Of a DNA stretch of 64,000 nucleotides, positions 18,823-27,328 are shown piece after piece; position 1 is the first letter of the stretch, and the number at the start of each line of letters is the position of its first letter. Under the pieces are notes generated by a model. The model was not told where the DNA came from. It made no database searches and saw only the letters and a program-made list of their open reading frames with translations. The stretch is from SHVZ01 sp041906305 (GTDB taxonomy: Bacteria > Pseudomonadota > Alphaproteobacteria > SHVZ01). Made by a program: the position numbers and the translations under genes. The DNA lies in contig JAYRJL010000001.1 in NCBI GenBank assembly GCA_041906305.1, positions 372,001-436,000 of the forward strand, in the 5' to 3' direction.

Positions 18823-19662
18823 ATGACCACCGCCACCCTCACTGCCACTCCCGCCCCGGTCGTCGACCTCGTCGCGGTCAAGACCCGCCAGCGCGCCGCC
18901 TGGGGCGCCGGCGACTACGCCGTCGTCGGCACCACCCTGCAGATCGTCGGCGAGACGCTCTGCGAGGCCGTCGACATCCGGGCCGGACAGCACGTCCTCG
19001 ACGTCGCCGCCGGCAACGGCAACGCCACGCTCGCCGCCGCGCGTCGCTTCGCCGAGGTCACGTCGACCGACTACGTGCCGTCGCTGCTCGAGCGCGGCCG
19101 CGAGCGCGCCGCCGCCGAGCGCCTGACCGTGCAGTTCCAGGAGGCCGATGCCGAGGCGCTGCCATTCAAGGACGCGAGCTTCGATGCCGTGCTCTCGACG
19201 TTCGGCGTCATGTTCACCGCCAACCAGGCGCTGGCGGCGAAGGAGCTGCTGCGCGTCTGCCGCCCGGGCGGCAGGATCGGGATGGCCAACTGGACGCCCG
19301 AAGGCTTCGTCGGCCGGCTGTTCAAGCTGATCGGCGAGTACGTGCCGCCGGCGCCGGGCGTCCGGTCGCCGGCGCTCTGGGGCACCGCCTCGCATCTCGA
19401 GACGCTGTTCGGAACCGACGTCGCGATCGTCGCGAAGAAGAAGGACTTCGTCTTCCGCTATCGCTCGCCCAGGCACTGGGTCGACGTGTTCGGTAACTAC
19501 TACGGCCCGATCGTGAAGACCCTGGCCGCGGTCAGCCCCGCCGGCCGCGCCGCGCTCGAGGCGGACCTGCTGTCGCTCATCGACGAGTTCGACGTCGCCG
19601 AGGACGGCACGCTGGTGATGCCGAGCGAGTACCTCGAGGTCGTGGTGACGAAGACGCGCTGA
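18823..19662 (+). CDS. Class I SAM-dependent methyltransferase
   Basis: 279 residues from ATG 18823, preceded by AAGGAGAG. SAM-binding motif I VLDVAAGNGNATLAAARRF, acidic motif II STDYVPSLL, motif EADAEALPFKDASFDAVLSTFGVMF and post-motif LRVCRPGGRIGMANW: a UbiE/Methyltransf_11-type enzyme. Substrate unknown. Coupled to the GFA gene; convergent with the PhyH gene 22 bp away. Confidence 0.92.
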   Translation: MTTATLTATPAPVVDLVAVKTRQRAAWGAGDYAVVGTTLQIVGETLCEAVDIRAGQHVLDVAAGNGNATLAAARRFAEVTSTDYVPSLLERGRERAAAERLTVQFQEADAEALPFKDASFDAVLSTFGVMFTANQALAAKELLRVCRPGGRIGMANWTPEGFVGRLFKLIGEYVPPAPGVRSPALWGTASHLETLFGTDVAIVAKKKDFVFRYRSPRHWVDVFGNYYGPIVKTLAAVSPAGRAALEADLLSLIDEFDVAEDGTLVMPSEYLEVVVTKTR

Positions 19663-19684
19663 TGCGCTCTCCGATCGGCGGCGG

Positions 19685-20626
19685 CTAGTCGACCTTCTGG
19701 TCGGCGTGGCTGCCGCCGGTCAGCGCATGCCATTTCTCGACCAGCGGCCGGGCACCATTCAGCTCGCCATAGCCGCCGCCGGAACGTCCGCGCGGGTCGG
19801 GACCGAAATGGCGCTCGTCCTTCGGTGCCGACTCCGGCTGGTAACGGACGTCGACGGACAGGCGCACCCGGTTGACTGCCGACACGTTGTCGAGCGTGCC
19901 GTGCAGCGTCGTCATGCCGAAGATCAGCAGGTCGCCGGCATGGAAATCGGTGGTCAGCAGCCTGGCCCCGCGCGCGCGGGCGAAGGTCGAGAAGTCCTCG
20001 ACGATGTCCGCCCGGCGGTTCGGATCCTTGTTGAAGTCGAGATCGGAGAACTCCTCGATCAGATCTCGGAAGCCGGTGGAGCCTTCGACGACCACCAGCG
20101 GCCCTTCCGAGGTCGGCACTTCGCCGAGAGGGATCCAGTTGGTGTGAATGCGGGAATGGTGGCGTGTGAAGTAAGGGCCGTCCAGGTGCAGCCCCGTCGA
20201 CCTGCCCGGCGCGGCGGCACGGAGCGCGATGTAGTCGAGCGGGACCGCGGTCTCGTCGAACAGCAGGCTTTGGATCTCGCGCAGGCGCGGGCCATGCGTC
20301 ACCGCGCGCAGGCACGGACCTTCGCAGACCGATTTCCAGAAGATCCCCAGATCAGGGTAGATCTCGCGCCTCCGGCTCTCGCCGGTGGCGATGCCGTCCA
20401 CGGTCGGCTCGCGGATCTCGCCGACTTCGGCAAGACGCGCGAACACCTCACGCCGTGCCGCGGCGATCACATCGGGGTCGAGCGCGCCGCGCAGAAGGAG
20501 GTAGCCGTCCTCCGCCAGTCGCCGACGGAGGTCCGCCGGACGGCCGAGGAGCCCGGAAGAGTCGCGGTACTCGCCGACCAGGATCGGATCGACGGGAAGA
20601 TCCTTGGAAACCATGGTCCGGGACAT
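19685..20626 (-). CDS. Phytanoyl-CoA dioxygenase (PhyH) family protein
   Basis: 313 residues. Fe(II)/2-oxoglutarate facial triad recognisable as HLD (H147, D149 in STGLHLDGPYF) and the distal H242 (GMTTLHGTLDN), with a 2-oxoglutarate-binding Arg near 253-255 (NRVRLSVDVRY). Likely hydroxylates a small substrate. Cotranscribed downstream of the DapA-like gene (16 bp gap) and opposite a TRAP importer, suggesting a catabolic step on the imported compound. Confidence 0.9.
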   Translation of the reverse strand: MSRTMVSKDLPVDPILVGEYRDSSGLLGRPADLRRRLAEDGYLLLRGALDPDVIAAARREVFARLAEVGEIREPTVDGIATGESRRREIYPDLGIFWKSVCEGPCLRAVTHGPRLREIQSLLFDETAVPLDYIALRAAAPGRSTGLHLDGPYFTRHHSRIHTNWIPLGEVPTSEGPLVVVEGSTGFRDLIEEFSDLDFNKDPNRRADIVEDFSTFARARGARLLTTDFHAGDLLIFGMTTLHGTLDNVSAVNRVRLSVDVRYQPESAPKDERHFGPDPRGRSGGGYGELNGARPLVEKWHALTGGSHADQKVD

Positions 20627-20642
20627 GGGGGCCTCCGCGACG

Positions 20643-21605
20643 CTACTTGGCCTTGCCGCGCTTCGGTTCGCGGACCTTGTATCCGAGATCCTTGAGCAGG
20701 CCCGCGAGAATCCGCGTGTTCTCCGGATCGAGCGGCGAGCTGGGCGCCTGCGGCTGGCCGACGTCCGGGCCGATCATGCTGAGGCCCGTCTTCATGATTG
20801 CCGCCCAATGCGGCGCCGGCCCGGTTCGCGCGATGTGCGACCCCTGGAAGACGAAGCGCATCAGCGGCGCCAGCTTTTTCCACAGCTTGCGGGCAGTGAC
20901 CAGGTCGCCCTTCTGCACGATCGCCTCGTACATCTCGACCCCGCGGCTCGGCGTCAGGCTCGGGATCGCCGAGATCCAGCCATGGGCGCCGTGGCACAGT
21001 CCCTCGAAGGCGACGTAGTCGATGCCGGCATAGATGGTGGCGCGCTTGAGCCCGGCCTGCAGCAGCTCGACCATGCGGTCGGGCATCAGGTGGGACATCT
21101 TCACGCCGGCGAGGACGCCTTCCTCGAACAGCTTGACCATCTGCGGCGTACCGAGGTCGACATTGGTGCCGGCGGTGTTGTGGTACATGACGATCGGGAT
21201 CGAGACGGCGTCGGCGATGCGCCGGTAGTGGTCCATCACGCCCTCGACCGTCGGCAGGCCGTAGTAGGGCGGCACCACCAGCAGCGAATCCGCGCCGGCC
21301 TTCTCGGCTTGCTTGGACAGCTCGACCGTGATCTTCGTCGAGTAGTGGTGCGTGCCGACCATGCTGGGCACGCGGCCATCGATCGCCTCGATCGCCGCCT
21401 CGACCAGGCGATGTCGCTGATCGGACTCCATGGCGAAGAACTCGCCGGAGCTCCCCAGCGGCGAGATGCCGGCGACCCGCTCCCCGATCAGCCAGTCGAT
21501 ATGCGGCTTCAGCTTCGGGAAGTCGATCTCTCCGTCCGGCTTGAACGGCGTGACCGAGGAGGCGACGAGTCCGTGCGGCAGTTCCCGGCGGGCGGCTTTA
21601 GACAT
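20643..21605 (-). CDS. Dihydrodipicolinate synthase/N-acetylneuraminate lyase family aldolase
   Basis: 320 residues, class I aldolase TIM barrel. Schiff-base lysine K169 in LAGVKMSH, catalytic tyrosine Y141 in PIVMYHNTAG, and the GSSGEF substrate-carboxylate motif near 51-56. The long C-terminal tail and neighbours argue against biosynthetic DapA: paired with PhyH and divergent from a TRAP transporter, it probably cleaves or dehydrates a sugar acid or oxo-acid. Exact substrate cannot be read from sequence. Confidence 0.9.
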   Translation of the reverse strand: MSKAARRELPHGLVASSVTPFKPDGEIDFPKLKPHIDWLIGERVAGISPLGSSGEFFAMESDQRHRLVEAAIEAIDGRVPSMVGTHHYSTKITVELSKQAEKAGADSLLVVPPYYGLPTVEGVMDHYRRIADAVSIPIVMYHNTAGTNVDLGTPQMVKLFEEGVLAGVKMSHLMPDRMVELLQAGLKRATIYAGIDYVAFEGLCHGAHGWISAIPSLTPSRGVEMYEAIVQKGDLVTARKLWKKLAPLMRFVFQGSHIARTGPAPHWAAIMKTGLSMIGPDVGQPQAPSSPLDPENTRILAGLLKDLGYKVREPKRGKAK

Positions 21606-21663
21606 GTGGTCTCTCTGTTTGGCGATGTCCGAACGGGAATATGGACCGGTTGTCTCGATGCAA

Positions 21664-21675
21664 TCAATACAATTT
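21664..21675 (+). promoter_or_regulatory. Operator-like half repeat A at TRAP/DapA divergent promoter
   Basis: TCAATACAATTT, which reads on the other strand as AAATTGTATTGA and matches repeat B at 21769-21780 in 11 of 12 positions, inverted. Lies about 60 bp upstream of the dapA-like start in a conspicuously AT-rich intergenic region (21606-21872). Candidate site for the GntR-type regulator encoded downstream of dctM. Confidence 0.45.
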
Positions 21676-21768
21676 GTCTGGCCGAATGTACCGAGTGAGG
21701 AAATTAGCGTCCGTCAAAGACGGAAAATGGCAATGCTACACGGAAGATGCGCCGTACAATATTGACCG

Positions 21769-21780
21769 AAAATGTATTGA
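21769..21780 (+). promoter_or_regulatory. Operator-like half repeat B at TRAP/DapA divergent promoter
   Basis: AAAATGTATTGA, the inverted near-copy of repeat A, about 105 bp from it centre to centre and about 92 bp before the dctP start. Two matched sites facing each divergent gene suggest one regulator controlling both operons, possibly by looping. Confidence 0.45.
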
Positions 21781-21872
21781 ATGTAGGAAGCGTCTTGCGT
21801 AGATTGGCTGCCTAGCTGGCACCGGCCGCCTCGAAGCGGCCGGCGTGACCGGCCCTTTGGAGGGAAACGCAC

Positions 21873-22895
21873 ATGATCGCATCGAGGGGCCGCGCCGCGG
21901 CCGTCATTTCAGCCGCGCTCGTCGCCGGGTCGATGTTCGTCGGCGCCATCTCCGACGCCGCGGCGCAGGCGCCGCAGAAGCAGACCATCCGCTTCGGTAC
22001 CGCCGGCATCGGCGGGGATCTGCCGGTCGAGATGATGTACATCTTCAAGGAGTGGGTGGACCGCTCGGCGCCTGGCGAGTTCGACGTGCAGATCCATCAC
22101 ACCGGCACCCTGGTCCGCGCCGGCACCGAGATCGTCGCGCTTCAGCGCAACTCGGTCGAGATGTCGATCCTCTCCTGGTGGGACATCGCCGACCGGATCC
22201 CCGAATACAACGTCATGACCGTGGGCTACCTGTTCAAGGACTGGAACCACGTCACGGCGACGATGGATGGCGACATCGGCAAGGAATACAAGGAACGGAT
22301 CGCCAAGGATCTGCAGGTACAGATCCTCGACTACTACTACGCCGGCCCGCGCATCGTGAACCTGCGCGAGGCGCGCAAGGTGGAGACGCCGGCCGATCTC
22401 GCCGGGGTCAAGCTGCGCATGCCGGGCTCGCCCGCGTTCCTCCTGATGGGCAAGGCGCTCGGCGCCAACGCGGTGCCGCTGCCGCTGCCCGAGGTCTACC
22501 TGGCGCTCAAGACCGGCACCATCGACGGCCAGGACAATCCGATCTCCACCACCTACCGCGCCAAGTTCTACGAGGCGACCAAGCAGATCGTGCTCACCTA
22601 TCACTCGATTCCCGCGAACATGCTGGCGATGAGCGATGCCGCCTGGAACAAGCTGTCGCCGCGCCAGAAGGCGATCTTCAAGGATGCGGCGCGGGCGGCG
22701 ATGGTGTTCAACGACACCAACAAGTTCCGCGACGACGACGAGACGCTCGAGAAGATGCGCGCCGCCGGCCTCACGATCACCAAGCCGAACGTCGAGGCGT
22801 TCCGCACCCAGGTGCTCAAGGTCTTCGCCGACTCCGAATACGTGCAGAAGGCGCCCGCGGGCTGGCTCGATCGCATCGAGCGTCTGGCGCGATAG
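21873..22895 (+). CDS. dctP: TRAP transporter substrate-binding protein (DctP family)
   Basis: 340 residues with a signal peptide (VISAALVAGSMFVGAISDAAA then QAPQKQTIRFG). TRAP/DctP hallmarks: the conserved Arg segment GVKLRMPGSPAF that binds substrate carboxylate, EVYLALKTGTIDGQDNP, and the terminal helical region. Good ribosome site GGAGGG. First gene of dctPQM-gntR. Ligand is presumably a carboxylate handled by the divergent DapA-like and PhyH enzymes. Confidence 0.95.
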   Translation: MIASRGRAAAVISAALVAGSMFVGAISDAAAQAPQKQTIRFGTAGIGGDLPVEMMYIFKEWVDRSAPGEFDVQIHHTGTLVRAGTEIVALQRNSVEMSILSWWDIADRIPEYNVMTVGYLFKDWNHVTATMDGDIGKEYKERIAKDLQVQILDYYYAGPRIVNLREARKVETPADLAGVKLRMPGSPAFLLMGKALGANAVPLPLPEVYLALKTGTIDGQDNPISTTYRAKFYEATKQIVLTYHSIPANMLAMSDAAWNKLSPRQKAIFKDAARAAMVFNDTNKFRDDDETLEKMRAAGLTITKPNVEAFRTQVLKVFADSEYVQKAPAGWLDRIERLAR

Positions 22896-22912
22896 GCGGG
22901 TAGGGTCGTCGC

Positions 22913-23389
22913 ATGGAAACGACCCTGCGCAAGCGGCTGCGTGGAGCACTCGACGCCGTCGGCGTCGCGTGCTTCTTCGCGGTCTTCGCCGCGATCAACA
23001 TCCAGGTGTTCATGCGGTACGTCGCCAACCGGCCGGTGAGCTGGAGCGAGGAGTTCCCGACCCTCGCCTTCTCGGTCGCGACGCTGTGGGCCGCGTCCTT
23101 CAGCCTGACCGTCAGGGATCACATCTATTTCGATCTGGTCTATGAAGCCGTGCCGCGTCAGGTGAAGCGCCTGATGACGCTCGTCGCCGGCATCCTCGTC
23201 GCTGCCGTGATGCTGTGGGCGCTGCCGGCGATCGTCGACTTCGCCCTCTACATGAAGGTCCTGAGCACGCCGATCCTGCGCGTGCGCCTGGACTTCGTCT
23301 TCGGCTTCTTCGCCCTCTTCATCGCGGCGCTGGGCCTGCGCGCGCTCTGGGACGTGTTGCGCGCGGTCCGGGGACGGACGGAAGACTGA
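22913..23389 (+). CDS. dctQ: TRAP transporter small permease (DctQ family)
   Basis: 158 residues with four membrane segments. DctQ signature WSEEFPTLAFSVATLWAASF near residue 42. Starts 17 bp after dctP; its TGA overlaps the dctM ATG by one base, indicating translational coupling. Confidence 0.93.
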   Translation: METTLRKRLRGALDAVGVACFFAVFAAINIQVFMRYVANRPVSWSEEFPTLAFSVATLWAASFSLTVRDHIYFDLVYEAVPRQVKRLMTLVAGILVAAVMLWALPAIVDFALYMKVLSTPILRVRLDFVFGFFALFIAALGLRALWDVLRAVRGRTED

Positions 23390-24681
23390 TGTCGACACAG
23401 CTCATCGTCCTGATCGTCTCCTTCGTCGGCCTCGGCCTGGTGCGCGTGCCGATCGGCATCTCGATGCTCGCGGCGGGCCTGCTCTACCTGATCGTCAAGG
23501 GCGCCGATGTCGGGCTCGCGGCCGAGCAGGTGATGAACGCCATGCTGCAGTCCGACGTGCTGCTGGCGATCCCGATGTTCATCCTCTGCGGACAGCTCAT
23601 CAGCATCGGCACCATCGGCACGCGCCTGATGGAGCTGGCGCAGGCGCTGGTCGGGCGGATCCCCGGGGGCCTCGGCCACGTCAACATCCTGGTCAACGTC
23701 GTCTTTGCCAGCATGAGCGGCAGCGCGGTCGCGGACGCGGCCGGCCCCGGCGCAGTGCTGGTGCGGATGATGAAGAAGGCGGGATATTCGGGCGGATACG
23801 CCGGGGCGCTCACCGCCGCCGCTGCGACGCTGGCGCCGATCATCCCGCCGTCGATCCCCTTCATCCTCTATGCCGTCATCGCCAACGTCTCGGTCGGCGC
23901 GCTGTTCGCCGCCGGCGTCATGCCGGGCATCCTGATCGCGGTCCTGCTCATGGCCTCGGTCGCCTGGCAGGCGACCCATCGCAACTTCCCGCGTGGCGAG
24001 GGCGTCGCCCTTTCGCAGTTCGGCCGCATCCTGCTGCGCTCGCTCCCGCCGCTGGGACTGCCGGTGCTCGTTCTCGGCGGCATCCGCGTCGGTGCCTTCA
24101 CGCCGACCGAGGGGGCGGCCGTCGCCGCCCTCTATGCCTTGATCCTGGTGGCGACCGTCTATCGCGACGTCGGTCCCGCCGCGCTCTACGAATCATTCCG
24201 CACGTCGCTCGTGCAAAGCGCGTCGGTGATGACCATCATCATCGGCGCCTTCCTGGTGAACTACGCCGTCGCCGCCGAGCAGCTGCCGAACCTGCTGGCT
24301 ACCTGGTTCCTGTCGATGAACCTGTCGGCGGCAGGCTTCCTCACCGGCGTCATGGTGCTGTTCCTGGTTCTCGGATGCTTCATCGACACGACCGTCATGC
24401 TGCTCGTGCTGGTGCCGGTGCTTCTGCCGACCGCCCGCGCGCTCGGCATCGACCTCGTTCATTTTGGTCTGGTCGTCACCGTCAATATGATGATAGGCAT
24501 GCTCACTCCTCCTTACGGAGTGCTGCACTTCGTGATGTCGGCGGTAACGGGCATTCCCGTCGGCGAGATCATCCGCGAAGTCTGGTTTTTCTGCGGGGTC
24601 CTGCTATTCGCGCTCCTGCTCCTCATGTTCATCCCAGAGATCACGCTCTGGCTGCCGAAGTATCTCGGCCTGATGAAGTGA
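23389..24681 (+). CDS. dctM: TRAP transporter large permease (DctM family)
   Basis: 430 residues from ATG 23389; the frame is open upstream but that extension lies within dctQ. About twelve membrane segments. Family motifs: IPMFILCGQL, GSAVADAAGPG, AAAATLAPIIPPSIPFILY, FTPTEGAAVAALYAL and MMIGMLTPPYGVLHF. Forms the membrane complex with DctQ and takes ligand from DctP, driven by the sodium gradient. Confidence 0.95.
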   Translation: MSTQLIVLIVSFVGLGLVRVPIGISMLAAGLLYLIVKGADVGLAAEQVMNAMLQSDVLLAIPMFILCGQLISIGTIGTRLMELAQALVGRIPGGLGHVNILVNVVFASMSGSAVADAAGPGAVLVRMMKKAGYSGGYAGALTAAAATLAPIIPPSIPFILYAVIANVSVGALFAAGVMPGILIAVLLMASVAWQATHRNFPRGEGVALSQFGRILLRSLPPLGLPVLVLGGIRVGAFTPTEGAAVAALYALILVATVYRDVGPAALYESFRTSLVQSASVMTIIIGAFLVNYAVAAEQLPNLLATWFLSMNLSAAGFLTGVMVLFLVLGCFIDTTVMLLVLVPVLLPTARALGIDLVHFGLVVTVNMMIGMLTPPYGVLHFVMSAVTGIPVGEIIREVWFFCGVLLFALLLLMFIPEITLWLPKYLGLMK

Positions 24682-24688
24682 GCGATCG

Positions 24689-25804
24689 GTGACCGGCGGC
24701 TCCGGCACGGCGCTGTCCAGGTTGGCGCCCCGCAACCGCCAGGAGGTCGTCGAGCGCCTGCGGGCCCTGGTCTCCGGGCTCGCCCCGGGAGCGCGTTGCC
24801 CGACGGTTCGCCAGCTGATCGCCGAGTTCGGCGTCAGCCAGCACCTGATCCAGGGGGCGATGGACGAGCTGCGCCAGGAAGGAATCATCACCAGCCATGT
24901 CGGCCGCGGCACCTTCGTCAGCGGCGGGCCGGCGCCCTCGGTACAGGCCCGCAGCATTCTGACGCTGCTCTATCAGCACCCCTACCAGCGCGGCGACGTG
25001 ATCGCCCGCATCATCCACCAACGCCTCTCGATCGAGGGGCACGAGTCCCTGGTCCTCACCTACAGCAACGCCGCGCATGTGATGGAGATCCTGAAGTCGG
25101 GCGCACGCTACGACGCGGCGATCGTCCAGCCGCGCTCCTCGGTGGTCTCGGTCTCGCTCCTGGCGCTCCTGAAGCAGCGGGCCGAGCACGTGCTGATCGA
25201 GGGCTTGGCGCTCGAGCATCTCGACGTGGATGCGGTCTCCAACGACCCGGCGAAGACGGTCGAGCTGATCGTCGACCATCTGTTCGCCAGCGGCCACCGG
25301 CGCATCGCCTGGATCACCGAGGCCGGCGGCAACTACTTCTTCCTCCGGACCGCGAGCTTCTTCCGGGCGTCGTGCCGCGGTGCCGGCCTGAGCGAAGAGG
25401 ATTGCCCGGTGATCGTCGCCGAAACCGACCCGGACAAGCTCGGCCTCCGCGATCTCGCCGGCGTCATCGGCAAGCTCAGGGGCAAGGGGAAGCGGCTGCC
25501 CTTCACCGCGCTGGTCGTCGCCAGCTTCGTCGACGGGCGCACCATCGTCGACGCACTGAAGCGCTGCGGCCTCGCGACGCCCGACGATGTCGCGGTCGTC
25601 CGCCTCGGAACGCCGGATCTCGAGTCCGATCACGTCGGGCTCATCACCACGGCGGGTCGCCCGAGCACGCGGGCGGCGGAGACCGTGCTCAAGCGGCTCG
25701 ACTGGCGCTGGGCCAACCGTTCGGCGCCATGGGCGACCTACTACGACTCGCCCGAGCTGGCCGTGATGGCCAGCAGCGCCAGGGCGGCCTCGAAAGCCCG
25801 ATAG
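24689..25804 (+). CDS. GntR-type transcriptional regulator with LacI-like sensor domain
   Basis: 371 residues from GTG 24689, 7 bp after dctM. N-terminal GntR winged helix (RQEVVERLRALVSGLAPGA, CPTVRQLIAEFGVSQHLIQG, VGRGTFVSGG), then a periplasmic-binding-protein-like sensor as in LacI/AraR proteins (HLFASGHRRIAWITEAGG). Probably senses the TRAP ligand or its catabolite and controls the divergent dapA-phyH and dctPQM promoters. Stop abuts the convergent histidine kinase stop with no gap. Confidence 0.9.
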   Translation: MTGGSGTALSRLAPRNRQEVVERLRALVSGLAPGARCPTVRQLIAEFGVSQHLIQGAMDELRQEGIITSHVGRGTFVSGGPAPSVQARSILTLLYQHPYQRGDVIARIIHQRLSIEGHESLVLTYSNAAHVMEILKSGARYDAAIVQPRSSVVSVSLLALLKQRAEHVLIEGLALEHLDVDAVSNDPAKTVELIVDHLFASGHRRIAWITEAGGNYFFLRTASFFRASCRGAGLSEEDCPVIVAETDPDKLGLRDLAGVIGKLRGKGKRLPFTALVVASFVDGRTIVDALKRCGLATPDDVAVVRLGTPDLESDHVGLITTAGRPSTRAAETVLKRLDWRWANRSAPWATYYDSPELAVMASSARAASKAR

Positions 25805-27328
25805 CTAGGCCGTCACCCGGCGTCTTGCCGGCAGGGTCAACGTGACCGCCGTGCCGGCGCCGGGCGTGCTCGCGATGTCGAGTTCGCCGCCATGCAGCTC
25901 GGCCAGCGTCTTGGCGAGAGGCAGGCCCAGGCCCGTGCCGTCATGGGTGCGGGTCATCGGGTTGGCGATCTGGCCGAACGGCGTCAGCGCTACCCCGATC
26001 TCGTCGCGGCTCATGCCGATGCCGGTATCCTTGACCGAGATCGCAAGCCGGCCCTCCGCGTCGAGGTCGGCGCGGACGGCGACGCGGCCGCCCGACGGCG
26101 TGAACTTGACCGCGTTGGTGATGAGATTGGTCAGGATCTGGCGGAGCCTCACCGGATCGGCGCGGAAGCGGGGCAGGTCGGCCGCGTACTCGGCCCCGAC
26201 CGCGACGCCGCTGGTCCTGGCGCGGTCGCTGACCATGCCGAGGCATTCGCGGATGATCGGTCCGATCTCGAGTGGCTCGTCGCCGAGGCGCATGTCGCCG
26301 GACTGGATGCGCGCGGTGTCGAGCACGTCGGAGATCACGCCCAGCAGGTACTTGCCGGCCGAATGGATGTCGTCGAGGTACTGGCGATAGCGCGGCGAGC
26401 CGACCTCGCCGAACAGCTCCTGACGCATCACGTCGGCGAATCCGAGGATCGCGTTCAGCGGCGTCCGGAGCTCGTGGCTCATGGTCGCGAGGAAGCGCGT
26501 CTTGGCGTGGTCGGCGCGCAGCGCCGCGTCGCGCATGCCGAGCAGCTGCGCCTCGCGCGCCTTGAGCTCGGTGATGTCGGTGATGAGCAGCATGGCGCCG
26601 CCATCGGCCGTCCGCCGGTCGTCGATCAGTGCCCAGCGGTCGTTCGGCATGCGGACTTCGATCGTGGACGCGGTGCGGCGGTGATGCGCCAGGCGCTCGG
26701 CATGCCAGCGCTCGCGCTCGTCCGGCTCCATCGGCAGGCGGTCGGTGGCGCGCCGGCAGAGCTGCGCGAAGGTCTCGCCGATCCTCGGCTCCTGCCCGGT
26801 GAGGTCCGAGTAGAAGCGCCGGAACTTGGCGTTGAACATCGCCAGGCGGTCCTGGGGATCGAAGACGACGAAGGCGGCGGAGGAAGCCTCGATCGCGTCC
26901 TTGAGCTTGGACTCCGTGAAGCGCGCCTGGGCTTCGGCCTCGACCTCCTGGGTCACGTCCTGCCCGGTGCCGATGTATCCGAGGAAGCTGCCGTCGGCGG
27001 CGAAGCGCGGCTCGCCGTTCAAGCGGATGTGCTTGGTGACGCCGTTCGGGTAGTTGAGCTCGACCACGAAGCCCTTGAACGGGCGGCGCGCGGCGAGGTC
27101 GTCGAAATGCCGGCGCCAGCGGCCGTCGGGATCGTCGAGCTGGCCCTGGCCGGTGCGGCTGGTGCCGATCGCCTCCCGGATCTCGATCGGCAGGATCTCC
27201 GACGCCCGATCCGAGAAATAGGTGAAGCGGAGATCCGGTCCCATCTCCCAGACATAGGCGTCGAGCGCGCGCATCAGCGACTCGAAGCGGCCGTCCGCCG
27301 CCGAGGGCGTAGGCTCCCGGGAGGTCAC
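25805..27328 (-). CDS. PAS domain sensor histidine kinase
   Basis: 507 residues from a GTG overlapping the gshB stop (GTGA). Two PAS domains (about 15-130 with PAC at 100-125, and 140-255), HisKA with phospho-acceptor H285 in SHELRTPLNAILGF, and HATPase_c with N box (LTNLITNAVKFTPSGG), G1 (VKDTGIGM) and G2 (GTGLGLPLAKTLAELHGG). No membrane segment, so cytosolic; no receiver attached and no cognate regulator adjacent. Coupling to gshB hints at redox or thiol sensing, but this is only context. Confidence 0.94.
   Translation of the reverse strand: MTSREPTPSAADGRFESLMRALDAYVWEMGPDLRFTYFSDRASEILPIEIREAIGTSRTGQGQLDDPDGRWRRHFDDLAARRPFKGFVVELNYPNGVTKHIRLNGEPRFAADGSFLGYIGTGQDVTQEVEAEAQARFTESKLKDAIEASSAAFVVFDPQDRLAMFNAKFRRFYSDLTGQEPRIGETFAQLCRRATDRLPMEPDERERWHAERLAHHRRTASTIEVRMPNDRWALIDDRRTADGGAMLLITDITELKAREAQLLGMRDAALRADHAKTRFLATMSHELRTPLNAILGFADVMRQELFGEVGSPRYRQYLDDIHSAGKYLLGVISDVLDTARIQSGDMRLGDEPLEIGPIIRECLGMVSDRARTSGVAVGAEYAADLPRFRADPVRLRQILTNLITNAVKFTPSGGRVAVRADLDAEGRLAISVKDTGIGMSRDEIGVALTPFGQIANPMTRTHDGTGLGLPLAKTLAELHGGELDIASTPGAGTAVTLTLPARRRVTA

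Noticed and set aside
20643..21605. Biosynthetic dapA (lysine pathway)
   Set aside because: Catalytic residues fit the superfamily, but the pairing with PhyH and the TRAP locus and the extended C-terminus favour a catabolic aldolase or lyase.
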